From NCBI RefSeq assembly GCF_001667035.1, contig NZ_LZIR01000088.1, positions 1-64,000 on the forward strand: a stretch of DNA of 64,000 bases. Direction: 5' to 3'. The stretch comes from Mycobacterium sp. 852002-51057_SCH5723018. GTDB taxonomy: Bacteria; Actinomycetota; Actinomycetes; Mycobacteriales; Mycobacteriaceae. Every line of letters starts with the position of its first letter. Position 1 is the stretch's first letter. Shown here one piece after another: positions 16,785 through 24,316 of the stretch. The notes below the pieces were generated by a model. That model was not told where the DNA came from. It did not search any database and saw nothing but the letters and a program-made list of their open reading frames with translations. The position numbers were made by a program, and so were the translations under genes.

Positions 16785-16801
16785 GCAAACCAATAGTTTG
16801 C
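16785..16801. promoter_or_regulatory. Inverted repeat and possible SigF-like promoter upstream of the STAS gene
   Basis: GCAAAC-CAATA-GTTTGC is a perfect 6-bp inverted repeat about 40 bases upstream of the STAS gene start. On the minus strand, GGTTT here is followed after 18 bases by GGATA, which resembles the SigF-type promoter (GTTT, about 16-17 bases, GGGTA) with slightly long spacing. It could be an operator, a promoter, or both. Confidence 0.4.
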
Positions 16802-17090
16802 GAGTCGGGGTGTCGCAGCCGCAATTCGGGCGCCCGGATGCCCCATGCGGCCGCCAACAGGCGCGACGTCGTATTGCGCGGCACCCGACCCCCTCGGCGT
16901 CAAGCCGTCCAAGCCCAGAAGAGAGCGGCATGGGTAACGGGATGTGGTGTTCGGCCGCATCACGTGCACGCACCGGGGTACCCCCTTCGCCTTTTGTGGC
17001 CAACCGCCGGTGTGGGGTGAATTCAGACTATTCCGATTACCCGAACGCAGCGCCAGGCAAACGCGAATTGACGCGGCCGGCGCCGTTGGG
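16802..17090. other. Non-coding gap between the STAS gene and the monooxygenase-like gene
   Basis: About 290 bases with no convincing gene. Frames on both strands are open for 60-180 codons but give arginine- and proline-rich peptides without family features. M. tuberculosis carries a small annotated gene (Rv0942) at this position; I see no clear counterpart. No strong hairpin followed by a T run is visible. Confidence 0.4.
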
Positions 17091-18299
17091 TCAGCTCAGC
17101 GCGTACGGCGGAGCGCCCACTCCGGCGACCGTATGCGTGCCCCACGGGGTTTGTTCGACGATGCGGGCCGGCGCACTGCGCGCGCCGACGGTCAGCGTCG
17201 CGGTCCTTGTCTGCTTGAGCGCCTCGTCCGGCACCGAGCTGAAAACCGTTCCCTGCCAATGGTATTGCCCGTCGATCGGGTCCAGGTGGCCCGCGAGCCG
17301 GACCCGCACCGAGTGTTCGGCGCCGGCGATCGCCAGTGTCGCGGCGCCGTCGTAGGTGTCATCATCCGCGGGTGCGTTCGAGGAAAGGTCGAAGGTCGAC
17401 GACGCCCGATGTGGCTGGGCGGGCCGCACGTTGATCCGCTCGTTGAACACCTGATGGGTGCTGCGCCGCACCTCGATGCGGGTGCTGGCGGTGCGCTTCA
17501 GGAGGCCTACGCACTCCGCGATGTAGCGTGCTTGCGCGCCGGTGTCGGGCCCGGTGAGGAAGAAGTAGTTGGGGAAGCCGTGGAACGCGACCCCGAAGTA
17601 GGGCTCCATGCCGTCGCCCCAGGCCTGCCGGATCGTCAACCCCCCCGCACCGATCAGCGTCCCGTCAGGGGTGTCGTGCGGAATCGCGAACCCGGTGCCG
17701 TAGACGATGGCGTCGGCGTCATGCTCGACGCCGTCGGTGGTTCGGATGCTCGACGGGGTGATCGCGGCGATCGCCGATGCCACCAGTGCGGGTCCGTTGT
17801 CCGGAGTCGGCCGCAGGCGGCGGCGTAGCCAGCGTCTGGCGCGGGTGGCCGGCAGCGGCAACTCGTCGACGATCCGGCGCGGTGGGTGCGCGAAGACGGT
17901 GACCGACGCCGCCGATTGCATCAGGCGCGGCACCCAGTGACCGGCGGCGGCGTCGGTGCCGATGACCGCGACGCGCTTACCGGCCGCTTCGAAATGGCGG
18001 TCCCATGCCGCGGCGTGAAATGAATCGCCCAGGAAGTCGTCGCGTCCGGCGATATCGGGCAGCCAGGGCACCTGCACCGGTCGGTCGGCGGCGATGACGA
18101 CACGAGCCTGCACCACCGCGCCGCCGGCCGTCGTCAGCAGCCAGCTGTCGGTGTCGTCGTCGAACCTGGAACTGAGGACCTCGCGGCCCGATGCGTTGTC
18201 GAGCGTCACCACGTCGGAGGCGCCGGTGGCCCGCAGCGCCTCGAGTGCGCTCTGGCCGCCGTCGCCCGCGCCGATGACGACGATCGGCGTTTGGGTCAC
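17091..18299 (-). CDS. Baeyer-Villiger-like flavin monooxygenase with a DUF4873-type C-terminus, Rv0943c-like
   Basis: This 402-residue protein begins with a shortened flavin Rossmann motif (VVIGAGDGG, residues 7-15). At residues 89-100 it carries the full Baeyer-Villiger fingerprint FxGxxxHxxxW (FLGDSFHAAAWD), followed by VAVIGTDAAAGH, which is a poor second Rossmann motif. The distance from the first motif to the fingerprint is about half the usual. The last 90 residues form a separate beta-rich domain seen fused to such oxygenases in mycobacteria. Its ATG overlaps the stop of the upstream AurF-like gene as ATGA, so the two are coupled. NADPH use is uncertain. Family assignment is good; the substrate is unknown. 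Confidence 0.8.
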   Translation of the reverse strand: MTQTPIVVIGAGDGGQSALEALRATGASDVVTLDNASGREVLSSRFDDDTDSWLLTTAGGAVVQARVVIAADRPVQVPWLPDIAGRDDFLGDSFHAAAWDRHFEAAGKRVAVIGTDAAAGHWVPRLMQSAASVTVFAHPPRRIVDELPLPATRARRWLRRRLRPTPDNGPALVASAIAAITPSSIRTTDGVEHDADAIVYGTGFAIPHDTPDGTLIGAGGLTIRQAWGDGMEPYFGVAFHGFPNYFFLTGPDTGAQARYIAECVGLLKRTASTRIEVRRSTHQVFNERINVRPAQPHRASSTFDLSSNAPADDDTYDGAATLAIAGAEHSVRVRLAGHLDPIDGQYHWQGTVFSSVPDEALKQTRTATLTVGARSAPARIVEQTPWGTHTVAGVGAPPYALS

Positions 18300-19201
18300 A
18301 GGAACCTGCTGCGCTTCCAGCCGCGGCGAGCGATCGGGCCCATCAGGCCCACCTCGGTCAGAAACGCCGCCAGCGGCGCGAAGCCGGCGACCTGCGTCTC
18401 GCGGCGGTGCGGGCTGGTACGGGCGATCTTTCGGGCCCGCTTCGCGTCCAGGCCCGCCCGCGCGTACGGGATCGGATTGCTGAACAAGTAGTTGAAGAAA
18501 TACCCGCCGAGGCCGTTGATGTTAGCCATGAACCAGCGGTTCAAGCGCGGCATTTCGGCGGCGCGTTTGCGCGCGCCGTCGCGGGCGAACTGGATGTGGC
18601 GGGCCTCTTCGGTGACGTGAATCCGCATGAGCCGCTGGATGATCGGCTGCAGCTGCGGGTCGTCCATCATCTGCCGTTGCAGCGAGTCGAAGATCTCTTC
18701 CCCGATCAGGGCCGCTACCCACAGCATCGAGCCGCGCTGGAACGCCAGCGGCAAGGCGTTGATGATCCACCGGTGAAACAGCCGCGGGCGCACCGGCTTG
18801 GCGCCGATGCGTTCAATGGCCTTGCCGAACATCACCATGTGGCGGGTCTCGTCACCGAGCTCGGTCAGCTTGTAATGCGTCGACCGACTGGTGGGGTCCT
18901 CGTGCAGGATCGTGCGCAGCAACGATTGGTTGAGCATGTTCTCGAACCAGATGCCGGCCGACAGCGTGTTGACCAGCTCCTGGCGGGACAGCTCGACCTG
19001 CTGCTCGCGGGTCATCTCGTCCCACATCGGGGTGTTGTACAGCGACACGAGCCGCGGCGGGAGATAGAACTTGTCCGGGTCCAGCGGGGCGTCCCAGTCG
19101 ATGTCGACGACGGGCTCGTAGGACTTCTTGACCGAGCCCTTCAGTAGGCGATCGGAGAACTCTTCACGACTCGGGCCACCTGACTTCACCGCTGTAGTCA
19201 T
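18296..19201 (-). CDS. AurF-like diiron oxygenase
   Basis: This 301-residue helical protein shows carboxylate/histidine motifs of the AurF-type diiron N-oxygenases: WFENML near residue 91, ELGDETRH near residue 119 and TEEARH near residue 203. Members oxidise arylamines, but many mycobacterial copies have unknown substrates. I chose ATG 19201; the longer frame to 19228 lies inside a MIRU-like repeat. That repeat supplies a GAGGAGGAG ribosome-binding site and a 17-codon ORF overlapping this start (ATGA). The gene is followed by the coupled flavin monooxygenase-like gene and is divergent from cobF, with a palindromic operator between them. Confidence 0.83.
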   Translation of the reverse strand: MTTAVKSGGPSREEFSDRLLKGSVKKSYEPVVDIDWDAPLDPDKFYLPPRLVSLYNTPMWDEMTREQQVELSRQELVNTLSAGIWFENMLNQSLLRTILHEDPTSRSTHYKLTELGDETRHMVMFGKAIERIGAKPVRPRLFHRWIINALPLAFQRGSMLWVAALIGEEIFDSLQRQMMDDPQLQPIIQRLMRIHVTEEARHIQFARDGARKRAAEMPRLNRWFMANINGLGGYFFNYLFSNPIPYARAGLDAKRARKIARTSPHRRETQVAGFAPLAAFLTEVGLMGPIARRGWKRSRFL

Positions 19202-19251
19202 GACGCGCTCCTCCTCATCGCTTCGCAATGCATCGTCGCTGCGCGCGTCAT
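19198..19251 (-). repeat. MIRU-like element with a 17-codon ORF (copy 2)
   Basis: This is the minus-strand copy of the repeat also seen at 4495-4551 and 47254-47310. Read leftward it contains GCGACGATGCA, GCGAAGCGATG and GAGGAGGAGCG. A 17-residue ORF starts at 19251 and its TGA overlaps the ATG of the AurF-like gene. Its peptide pattern (MT-x-x-ATM then AMRRS) resembles copy 3. The element sits in the 5' leader, not between two cotranscribed genes. Confidence 0.65.
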
Positions 19252-19283
19252 GGCTGGCGTCCCTTCGTTGGGTACTTCAGGCG

Positions 19284-19303
19284 GTACCCATGGTACTGGG
19301 TAC
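19284..19303. promoter_or_regulatory. Palindromic operator between the AurF-like gene and cobF
   Basis: GTACCCA and TGGGTAC form a perfect 7-bp inverted repeat with a six-base spacer. Another GGGTACTT unit lies 15-20 bases to the left (from 19270), making a cluster of GGTAC half-sites. This is typical of a TetR-family operator in a divergent promoter. Either or both flanking genes could be the target. No regulator gene is adjacent. Confidence 0.5.
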
Positions 19304-19341
19304 TTTGGGGTGTCGACTAGGCCCTTCAGGTTTCGATTCGG

Positions 19342-20118
19342 TTGACTGGCATCGTGGGTCGGCACATTCACGTCATCGGCATCGGCGCCGGGAACCCGGA
19401 CTACCTGACTATTCAGGCGATCCAGGCGCTCAACGACACCCAGGTGTTCTTCGCCATGGACAAGGGGGAGGCGAAAAGCGCTCTGGTCGCCTTGCGCCGG
19501 GAAATCTGCGCGCGGTTCATTCGGGAGCCCGGATATCGCTTCGTCGAGCTGCCCGATCCCAAACGGTCGACCCCCGACAACACGCAAGTCGATTACCGCG
19601 GGGCGGTTGCCGACTGGCACGCGGCCCGGGCGCGGGTCTGGGCGCAAGCCATCTCCACCGAGCTGGGTCCCGACGGGGTGGGCGCCTTCCTGGCCTGGGG
19701 CGACCCGTCGCTGTACGACAGCACGCTGCGCATCCTCGATGCCATTAAGGTCGATGCCGCCGAACTCGACTTCACCTTCGACGTCATTCCCGGGATCACC
19801 GCGGTGCAGGCGCTGACGGCTCGGCACCGCATCCCGCTCAACGAGGTCGGCGAACCGGTGCTGATCACCACGGGCAGGCAGCTGCGCCAGCACGGACTGT
19901 CGGGTTCCGCTGTGGTGATGCTCGACGCCGAGTGCTCGTTTCGGGCGTGCCCGCCGGAAACCCGGATCTGGTGGGGGGCCTATCTCGGCACCGCCGACGA
20001 GCTGCTGGTGACGGGCGCCGTCGGCGAGGTCGGGCCGCGCGTCGTGGCGGCCCGGGCCGAAGCCCGTGCGCGGCACGGCTGGATCATGGACACGTATTTG
20101 CTCAGAGCGGCAGACTGA
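19342..20118 (+). CDS. cobF: Precorrin-6A synthase (deacetylating) CobF
   Basis: CobF methylates C-1 of precorrin-5 and releases acetate in the aerobic cobalamin (vitamin B12) pathway. The 258-residue protein has the SAM-binding tetrapyrrole methylase fold: IHVIGIGAGNPDYLT at the N-terminus, GAFLAWGDPSLYDS near residue 113, and VIPGITAVQALTA near residue 150. The start is TTG 19342 or GTG 19354. M. tuberculosis lacks cobF while M. canettii and many other mycobacteria keep it, at this position next to the Fpg2 gene as I recall. The gene is intact here. No cobalamin riboswitch is apparent upstream. Confidence 0.92.
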   Translation: MTGIVGRHIHVIGIGAGNPDYLTIQAIQALNDTQVFFAMDKGEAKSALVALRREICARFIREPGYRFVELPDPKRSTPDNTQVDYRGAVADWHAARARVWAQAISTELGPDGVGAFLAWGDPSLYDSTLRILDAIKVDAAELDFTFDVIPGITAVQALTARHRIPLNEVGEPVLITTGRQLRQHGLSGSAVVMLDAECSFRACPPETRIWWGAYLGTADELLVTGAVGEVGPRVVAARAEARARHGWIMDTYLLRAAD

Positions 20119-20122
20119 AGGC

Positions 20123-20986
20123 GTGCCCGAACTTCCCGAGATCGAAGCGCTGGTCGACCATCTGCGGCGCCATGCCGTCGGTTCGACGATCGGTCGCGTC
20201 GACGTCGGCGCCCTCTCAGTCCTGAAAACCTTCGACCCGCCCGTCAGCGCCCTACACGGCCAGGCTGTCACCGGCGCCCAGCGATGGGGCAAGTACCTGG
20301 GGCTGGAAGCCGGACCGCTGTTCCTGATCGCCCATCTGTCGCGCGCGGGCTGGTTGCGGTGGTCCGACAAGCTGGCCGCGGCGCCGCTGCGTCCCGGCAA
20401 AGGCCCGATCGCGTTGCGGGTGCACCTGGGCACGCCAGGTGAGGCGCCCGGCTTCGACCTCACCGAGGCCGGCACCCAGAAGCGGCTGGCGGTGTGGCTC
20501 GTCGACGACCCGAAGCTGGTGCCCGGCATCGGCGCCCTGGGCCCGGATGCGCTGGAGCTGGGCCCCGATGACCTGGCCGGGGTGCTGTCCGGCAACACCG
20601 GCAGGATCAAGACCGTCATCACCGACCAGAAGGTGATCGCCGGCATCGGCAACGCCTACAGCGACGAAATCCTGCACGTCGCGAAGATCTCGCCGTTCGC
20701 TACCGCCGGCAAGCTGTCCGACGAACAGCTCACCGCCCTGCACGACGCCATGATTTCGGTGCTGACCGACGCCGTGAGCCGCTCGGTCGGTCAGGGCGCG
20801 GCCATGCTCAAGGGGGAGAAGCGCTCCGGTTTGCGGGTGCACGCCCGCACCGGGTTGCCGTGCCCGGTGTGCGGGGACTCCGTGCGTGAGGTGTCGTTCG
20901 CGGACAAGTCTTTTCAGTACTGTCCGACGTGCCAGACCGGCGGGAAGGTGCTGGCCGACCGGCGCATGTCGCGGCTGCTCAAGTAG
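20123..20986 (+). CDS. fpg2: Fpg/Nei-family DNA glycosylase, full-length Rv0944 counterpart
   Basis: This base-excision repair enzyme removes oxidised bases and nicks the strand. It is 287 residues from GTG 20123; after removal of Met the catalytic N-terminal proline is exposed (PELPEIE). The conserved lysine is in RWGKYLG, and GKIL-type helix features are replaced by GRIKTVITDQKVIAGIGN. The C-terminal zinc finger has the C-x2-C-x16-C-x2-C spacing (CPVC then CPTC). M. tuberculosis Rv0944 lacks the N-terminal catalytic part as I recall, so this copy is the complete ancestral form. It follows cobF by four bases and is probably cotranscribed. Confidence 0.9.
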   Translation: MPELPEIEALVDHLRRHAVGSTIGRVDVGALSVLKTFDPPVSALHGQAVTGAQRWGKYLGLEAGPLFLIAHLSRAGWLRWSDKLAAAPLRPGKGPIALRVHLGTPGEAPGFDLTEAGTQKRLAVWLVDDPKLVPGIGALGPDALELGPDDLAGVLSGNTGRIKTVITDQKVIAGIGNAYSDEILHVAKISPFATAGKLSDEQLTALHDAMISVLTDAVSRSVGQGAAMLKGEKRSGLRVHARTGLPCPVCGDSVREVSFADKSFQYCPTCQTGGKVLADRRMSRLLK

Positions 20987-21015
20987 TCGCTGGGCCTGGT
21001 CGCTATGCTGCCCGG

Positions 21016-21765
21016 ATGACCCGCCAGAAGATCCTCATCACGGGCGCCAGTTCCGGCCTGGGCGCCGGGATGGCGCGTGCCTTCGCCGCCAAGGGTCGCG
21101 ATCTGGCGCTGTGCGCCCGCCGCACCGACCGGCTCGAGGAGCTCAAAGACGAGCTGTCGCAACGGTATCCGGGCATCAAGATCGCGGTCGCCGCGCTGGA
21201 CGTCAACGACCACGAGCAGGTGCCCAAGGTGTTCGCCGAATTCGACGACGAGCTTGGCGGCATCGACCGCGTCATCGTCAACGCCGGCATCGGCAAGGGC
21301 GCCAAGCTGGGCTCGGGCAAACTCTGGGCGAACAAGGCCACCCTCGAGACCAATCTGGTGGCCGCACTGGTCCAGATCGAGACCGCGCTGGAGATGTTCA
21401 ACAAACGCGGCTCCGGGCACCTCGTGCTCATCTCGTCGGTGCTCGGCAACAAGGGCATTCCTGGCGTCAAAGCCGCTTATGCCGCAAGCAAAGCCGGGAT
21501 GCGCTCGCTGGGCGAGTCACTGCGCGCCGAATACGCCAAAGGCCCCGTCAAGGTCTCGGTGATCGAGCCCGGCTACATCGAGTCGGAGATGACGGCCAAG
21601 TCGGCGAGCGCAATGTTCATGGTGGACAACGAAACCGGAGTCGCGGCGCTGGTCGGCGCGATCGAACGCGAGCGGGGCCGGGCGGTGGTGCCGCGGTGGC
21701 CGTGGGCGCCACTGGTGCAGCTGATGCGGGTGCTGCCACCCCCGCTGACCAAACCGTTCGCCTAG
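21016..21765 (+). CDS. Short-chain dehydrogenase/reductase, Rv0945-like
   Basis: This is a 249-residue classical SDR. The cofactor motif TGASSGLGAGMA is near residue 10, a basic residue follows the second strand (CARRTDRLEEL, favouring NADP), the NAG motif is NAGIG near residue 94, the serine is in ISSVLGNKG, and the active-site pair is YAASKAG. ATG 21016 is preferred over an upstream frame start at 20929 that overlaps fpg2. It is the last gene of a rightward run with cobF and fpg2 and converges on pgi, with a palindromic repeat between them. The substrate is unknown. Confidence 0.86.
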   Translation: MTRQKILITGASSGLGAGMARAFAAKGRDLALCARRTDRLEELKDELSQRYPGIKIAVAALDVNDHEQVPKVFAEFDDELGGIDRVIVNAGIGKGAKLGSGKLWANKATLETNLVAALVQIETALEMFNKRGSGHLVLISSVLGNKGIPGVKAAYAASKAGMRSLGESLRAEYAKGPVKVSVIEPGYIESEMTAKSASAMFMVDNETGVAALVGAIERERGRAVVPRWPWAPLVQLMRVLPPPLTKPFA

Positions 21766-21771
21766 GCGCCT

Positions 21772-21840
21772 CTGCCGCGAGCGTGCGTGTTTGTGCACGA
21801 CACGCCGGGCATCCATGTGCAACTGCGCACGCTCGGCGCA
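21772..21840. repeat. Palindromic intergenic repeat between convergent SDR gene and pgi
   Basis: A 69-base element with 15-base arms at 21772-21786 and 21826-21840 that pair at 13 of 15 positions (arms end in CGAGCGTGCG/CGCACGCTCG). It fills the gap between the two convergent stops. Elements with GAGCGTGCG arms recur in mycobacterial genomes in my memory. When transcribed it would form a long hairpin and could act as a two-way terminator, although no T run follows. Confidence 0.6.
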
Positions 21841-21846
21841 AGCACG

Positions 21847-23511
21847 TCAGCTGGTGCGGCCTCGTTCGGTTCGGTAGCGACGGATCAGCGCATCGGTCGA
21901 GCTGTCGGACTGCGGCGCGGGCGAGGCGTCGGCGGTGATGACCGGAAGCAGCGCCTTGGCCTGTGTCTTGCCCAGCTCCACACCCCATTGGTCGAAGGAA
22001 TCGATGCCCCAGATGACTCCCTCGGTGAAGACCTGATGCTCGTACAGCGCGATCAGTTGGCCCAGCACCGACGGCGTGAGCCGGTCGGCCAGGATCGACG
22101 TGGACGGCCGGTTGCCGGGCATCACCTTGTGCGGCACGACGTCGGGCGGCGTGCCCTCGGCCGCGATTTCTTCGGCGGTCTTGCCGAAAGCCAGCACCTG
22201 CGTTTGGGCGAAGAAGTTGCTCATCAGCAGGTCGTGCATGCTGCCGGTGCCTTCGACGGTGGCGAGGTCGTCCAGGGGCTGGCTGAAACCGATGAAGTCG
22301 GCCGGCACCAGCCGGGTGCCCTGGTGCAGTAACTGGTAGAAGGCGTGCTGGCCGTTGGTTCCCGGTTCGCCCCAATAGATTTCGCCGGTGTCGGTGGTGA
22401 CCGGTGTGCCGTCGGCGCGCGTCGACTTGCCGTTGGACTCCATGGTCAGCTGCTGCAGATAGGCGGCGAAACGCGCCAGGTCGTTGGAATACGGCAGCAC
22501 GGCACGCGATTGCGCGCCCATGAAGTTGGAGTACCACAGCCCGATAAGGCCCAGCAGCGCAGGCACATTGGACTCCAGCGGGGCGGTCTTGAAATGGCGG
22601 TCGACGATATGGAATCCGGACAGGAAATCCGCGAAGGCTTCCCGGCCGATGGCGGCCATCACCGACAGCCCGATCGCCGAATCGACCGAATACCGCCCGC
22701 CGACCCAATCCCAGAACCCGAACATGTTGTCGGTGTTGATGCCGAAGTCGTCGACCAGGCGCTTGTTGGTGGAGACGGCCACGAAATGCTTGGCCACCGC
22801 GGAGTCGCCGAGCGCGCCGGTCAGCCAGCGGCGCGCGGCCGTCGCGTTGGTCAGCGTCTCCAGCGTGGAGAAGGTCTTCGAGGCGACGATGAAAAGCGTT
22901 GTGGCGGGGTCTAAGTCGGCCAGCTTCGCGATCAGGTCGGCGGGATCGACGTTGGAGACGAAGCGCGCCGAGATTCCGGCGTCCGCGTAGTGGCGCAGCG
23001 CCTGGTAGACCATGACGGGGCCCAGGTCCGATCCGCCGATGCCGATGTTGACCACCGTGCTGATCCGTTTGCCGGTGGCCCCGGTCCATTCGCCGCTGCG
23101 CAGCCGATCGGTGAAGTCGCCCATGGCGTCGAGGACGGCGTGGACCTCCTCGACCACGTTTTGGCCGTCGACGACAAGTTCGGTGTCCCGGGGCAGCCGC
23201 AGTGCGGTGTGCAGCACGGCCCGGTCCTCGGAGGTGTTGATGTGCACCCCGGAGAACATTTGATCCCGGCGCTCCTCGAGGTTAGCGGTGCGCGCCAAAT
23301 CGACCAGCAACTGCAGCGTCTCTCGGGTGATGCGGTGTTTGCTGTAGTCGATGTAGAGGTCGCCGACCGTGACGGTGAGGTCGCGGCCCCGGTCGGGATC
23401 GTCGGCGAAGAACTGCCGCAGATGGGTCTGGCCGATTTGTTCGTGATGCCTGCGCAGGGCGTCCCACGCCGGGGTGGCGGTGATGTCGGGGATGGTTTGC
23501 AGGGAGGTCAT
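21847..23511 (-). CDS. pgi: Glucose-6-phosphate isomerase
   Basis: Pgi interconverts glucose 6-phosphate and fructose 6-phosphate in glycolysis and gluconeogenesis. The 554-residue protein is of normal length for the large bacterial form. Family signatures are visible: NIGIGGSDLGP near residue 153, the SIS-domain FIVASKTFSTLET, the catalytic glutamate in GEPGTNGQHAFYQLLHQG, and GIDSFDQWGVELGK near the C-terminus. The ATG at 23511 fits the family start. It is a single leftward gene downstream of chorismate mutase, with a tandem palindromic repeat at 23521-23624 between them. Confidence 0.97.
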   Translation of the reverse strand: MTSLQTIPDITATPAWDALRRHHEQIGQTHLRQFFADDPDRGRDLTVTVGDLYIDYSKHRITRETLQLLVDLARTANLEERRDQMFSGVHINTSEDRAVLHTALRLPRDTELVVDGQNVVEEVHAVLDAMGDFTDRLRSGEWTGATGKRISTVVNIGIGGSDLGPVMVYQALRHYADAGISARFVSNVDPADLIAKLADLDPATTLFIVASKTFSTLETLTNATAARRWLTGALGDSAVAKHFVAVSTNKRLVDDFGINTDNMFGFWDWVGGRYSVDSAIGLSVMAAIGREAFADFLSGFHIVDRHFKTAPLESNVPALLGLIGLWYSNFMGAQSRAVLPYSNDLARFAAYLQQLTMESNGKSTRADGTPVTTDTGEIYWGEPGTNGQHAFYQLLHQGTRLVPADFIGFSQPLDDLATVEGTGSMHDLLMSNFFAQTQVLAFGKTAEEIAAEGTPPDVVPHKVMPGNRPSTSILADRLTPSVLGQLIALYEHQVFTEGVIWGIDSFDQWGVELGKTQAKALLPVITADASPAPQSDSSTDALIRRYRTERGRTS

Positions 23512-23520
23512 GGTTCGAGC

Positions 23521-23624
23521 CTAGTGACGGTCGCGAGCGCGGCGCAGCCGGGCGCTGCGGGCCGTCACCATGGGACTAGTGACGGTCGCGAGCGCGGCAC
23601 AGCCGGGCGCTGGGCCGTCACCAT
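23521..23624. repeat. Two tandem copies of a 45-bp palindromic element (55-bp period)
   Basis: Two near-identical units, 23521-23571 and 23576-23624, begin with CTAGTGACGGTCGCGAGCGC and end with CCGTCACCAT. Each is a palindrome with GTGACGG/CCGTCAC arms around GCGCAGCCGGGCG. The second unit lacks two bases. The core is shared with 42212-42255 and 56411-56461. The tandem arrangement is prone to copy-number change, so this may be a variable-number locus. Confidence 0.75.
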
Positions 23625-23717
23625 CGGTTCGAGCGCGGTCCGACGTGACGGAGCCAGGTGTAGCGGATGGCGGAACGGGCCGCGGCAACTCGAAACGTCT
23701 GCGGTATCGGCGCGTCT

Positions 23718-23990
23718 TCAGTGGCCGAGGCGGCCCCGGCCCAACCTCAGCAGCAGCATGGCCAGGTCCTTACCTTCCGGACCGAGCTCGCTGTAGCGTT
23801 CGATGACCTTCATCTCTCGGCTGTGGACCAACCGGGTGCCGCCGGAGGCCATGCGGACCTTGCCGATCGCCTGGGACACCTCGGCACGGCGCTTTACCGC
23901 GGCGAGGATTTCGGCGTCCAGCCGGTCGATCTCGTGCCGCAACTCGTCGATGTCGGCGGCCGGTTCAGTGTCGATCATTTCGGTGTTCAT
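23718..23990 (-). CDS. Intracellular chorismate mutase, AroQ-delta type, Rv0948c-like
   Basis: This enzyme converts chorismate to prephenate for phenylalanine and tyrosine synthesis. Read from ATG 23990 it is 90 residues, the length reported for the characterised M. tuberculosis enzyme; ATG 24035 would add 15 residues and cannot be excluded. The AroQ helix carries LRHEIDRLDAEILAAVKRRA, followed by AIGKVR, then REMKVIERYSELG and the conserved C-terminal LLRLGRGRLGH. In M. tuberculosis this C-terminus contacts DAHP synthase, which activates the mutase. A stem-loop with terminator features lies 30-60 bases before the upstream start. Confidence 0.93.
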   Translation of the reverse strand: MNTEMIDTEPAADIDELRHEIDRLDAEILAAVKRRAEVSQAIGKVRMASGGTRLVHSREMKVIERYSELGPEGKDLAMLLLRLGRGRLGH

Positions 23991-24062
23991 TTCTGCTAAC
24001 TCCGCGTTCTCGTTATGTGGGGGTTTTGGTCTCATCCGGTGTAGGGCCTCACAAAAGAGATG

Positions 24063-24093
24063 AGCCCCGTATCCGGAAGCGGACCACGGGGCT
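24063..24093 (-). promoter_or_regulatory. Terminator-like stem-loop in the chorismate mutase leader, possible attenuator
   Basis: On the minus strand an 8-bp stem (AGCCCCGT with ACGGGGCT) is extended by TCCG/CGGA around a four-base loop, and is followed by CATCTCTTTTGT. The CCCCGTGGT segment in its first arm is duplicated about 27 bases upstream in the transcript, so a rival pairing with the second arm is possible. This is how attenuators are built. It could instead terminate a transcript from further upstream. The 326-base gap 23991-24316 holds nothing else that I can name. Confidence 0.45.
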
Positions 24094-24316
24094 CTGCGAT
24101 AGCAGCTAAACCACGGGGACCGCTGGCCGGTACCCGTAGAAAAATCGGCTGGGCCACTCGGGGGCCGAGAGCTGCCGATGGGACTGCGCGTTGAGCACCA
24201 AACGAGTGTGCCACCAATGCCCACACCAGCGCAAAAACAATGCGCAGACGCCGCGCCGATCTTCGTCAGCGGCTTCGGCGCCTGGCGTCGGTCGGCGGCG
24301 GTAAGTTTGGATCGAC

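Noticed and set aside
16719..17003. 94-codon minus-strand frame in the 16.8-17.0 kb gap
   Set aside because: It overlaps the STAS gene start and has no family features or ribosome-binding site.
19252..19341. Cobalamin riboswitch ahead of cobF
   Set aside because: The gap is too short and lacks the B12 box.
24036..24316. SOS box for uvrD1
   Set aside because: No TCGAAC-N4-GTTCGA-like palindrome is present in the gap.
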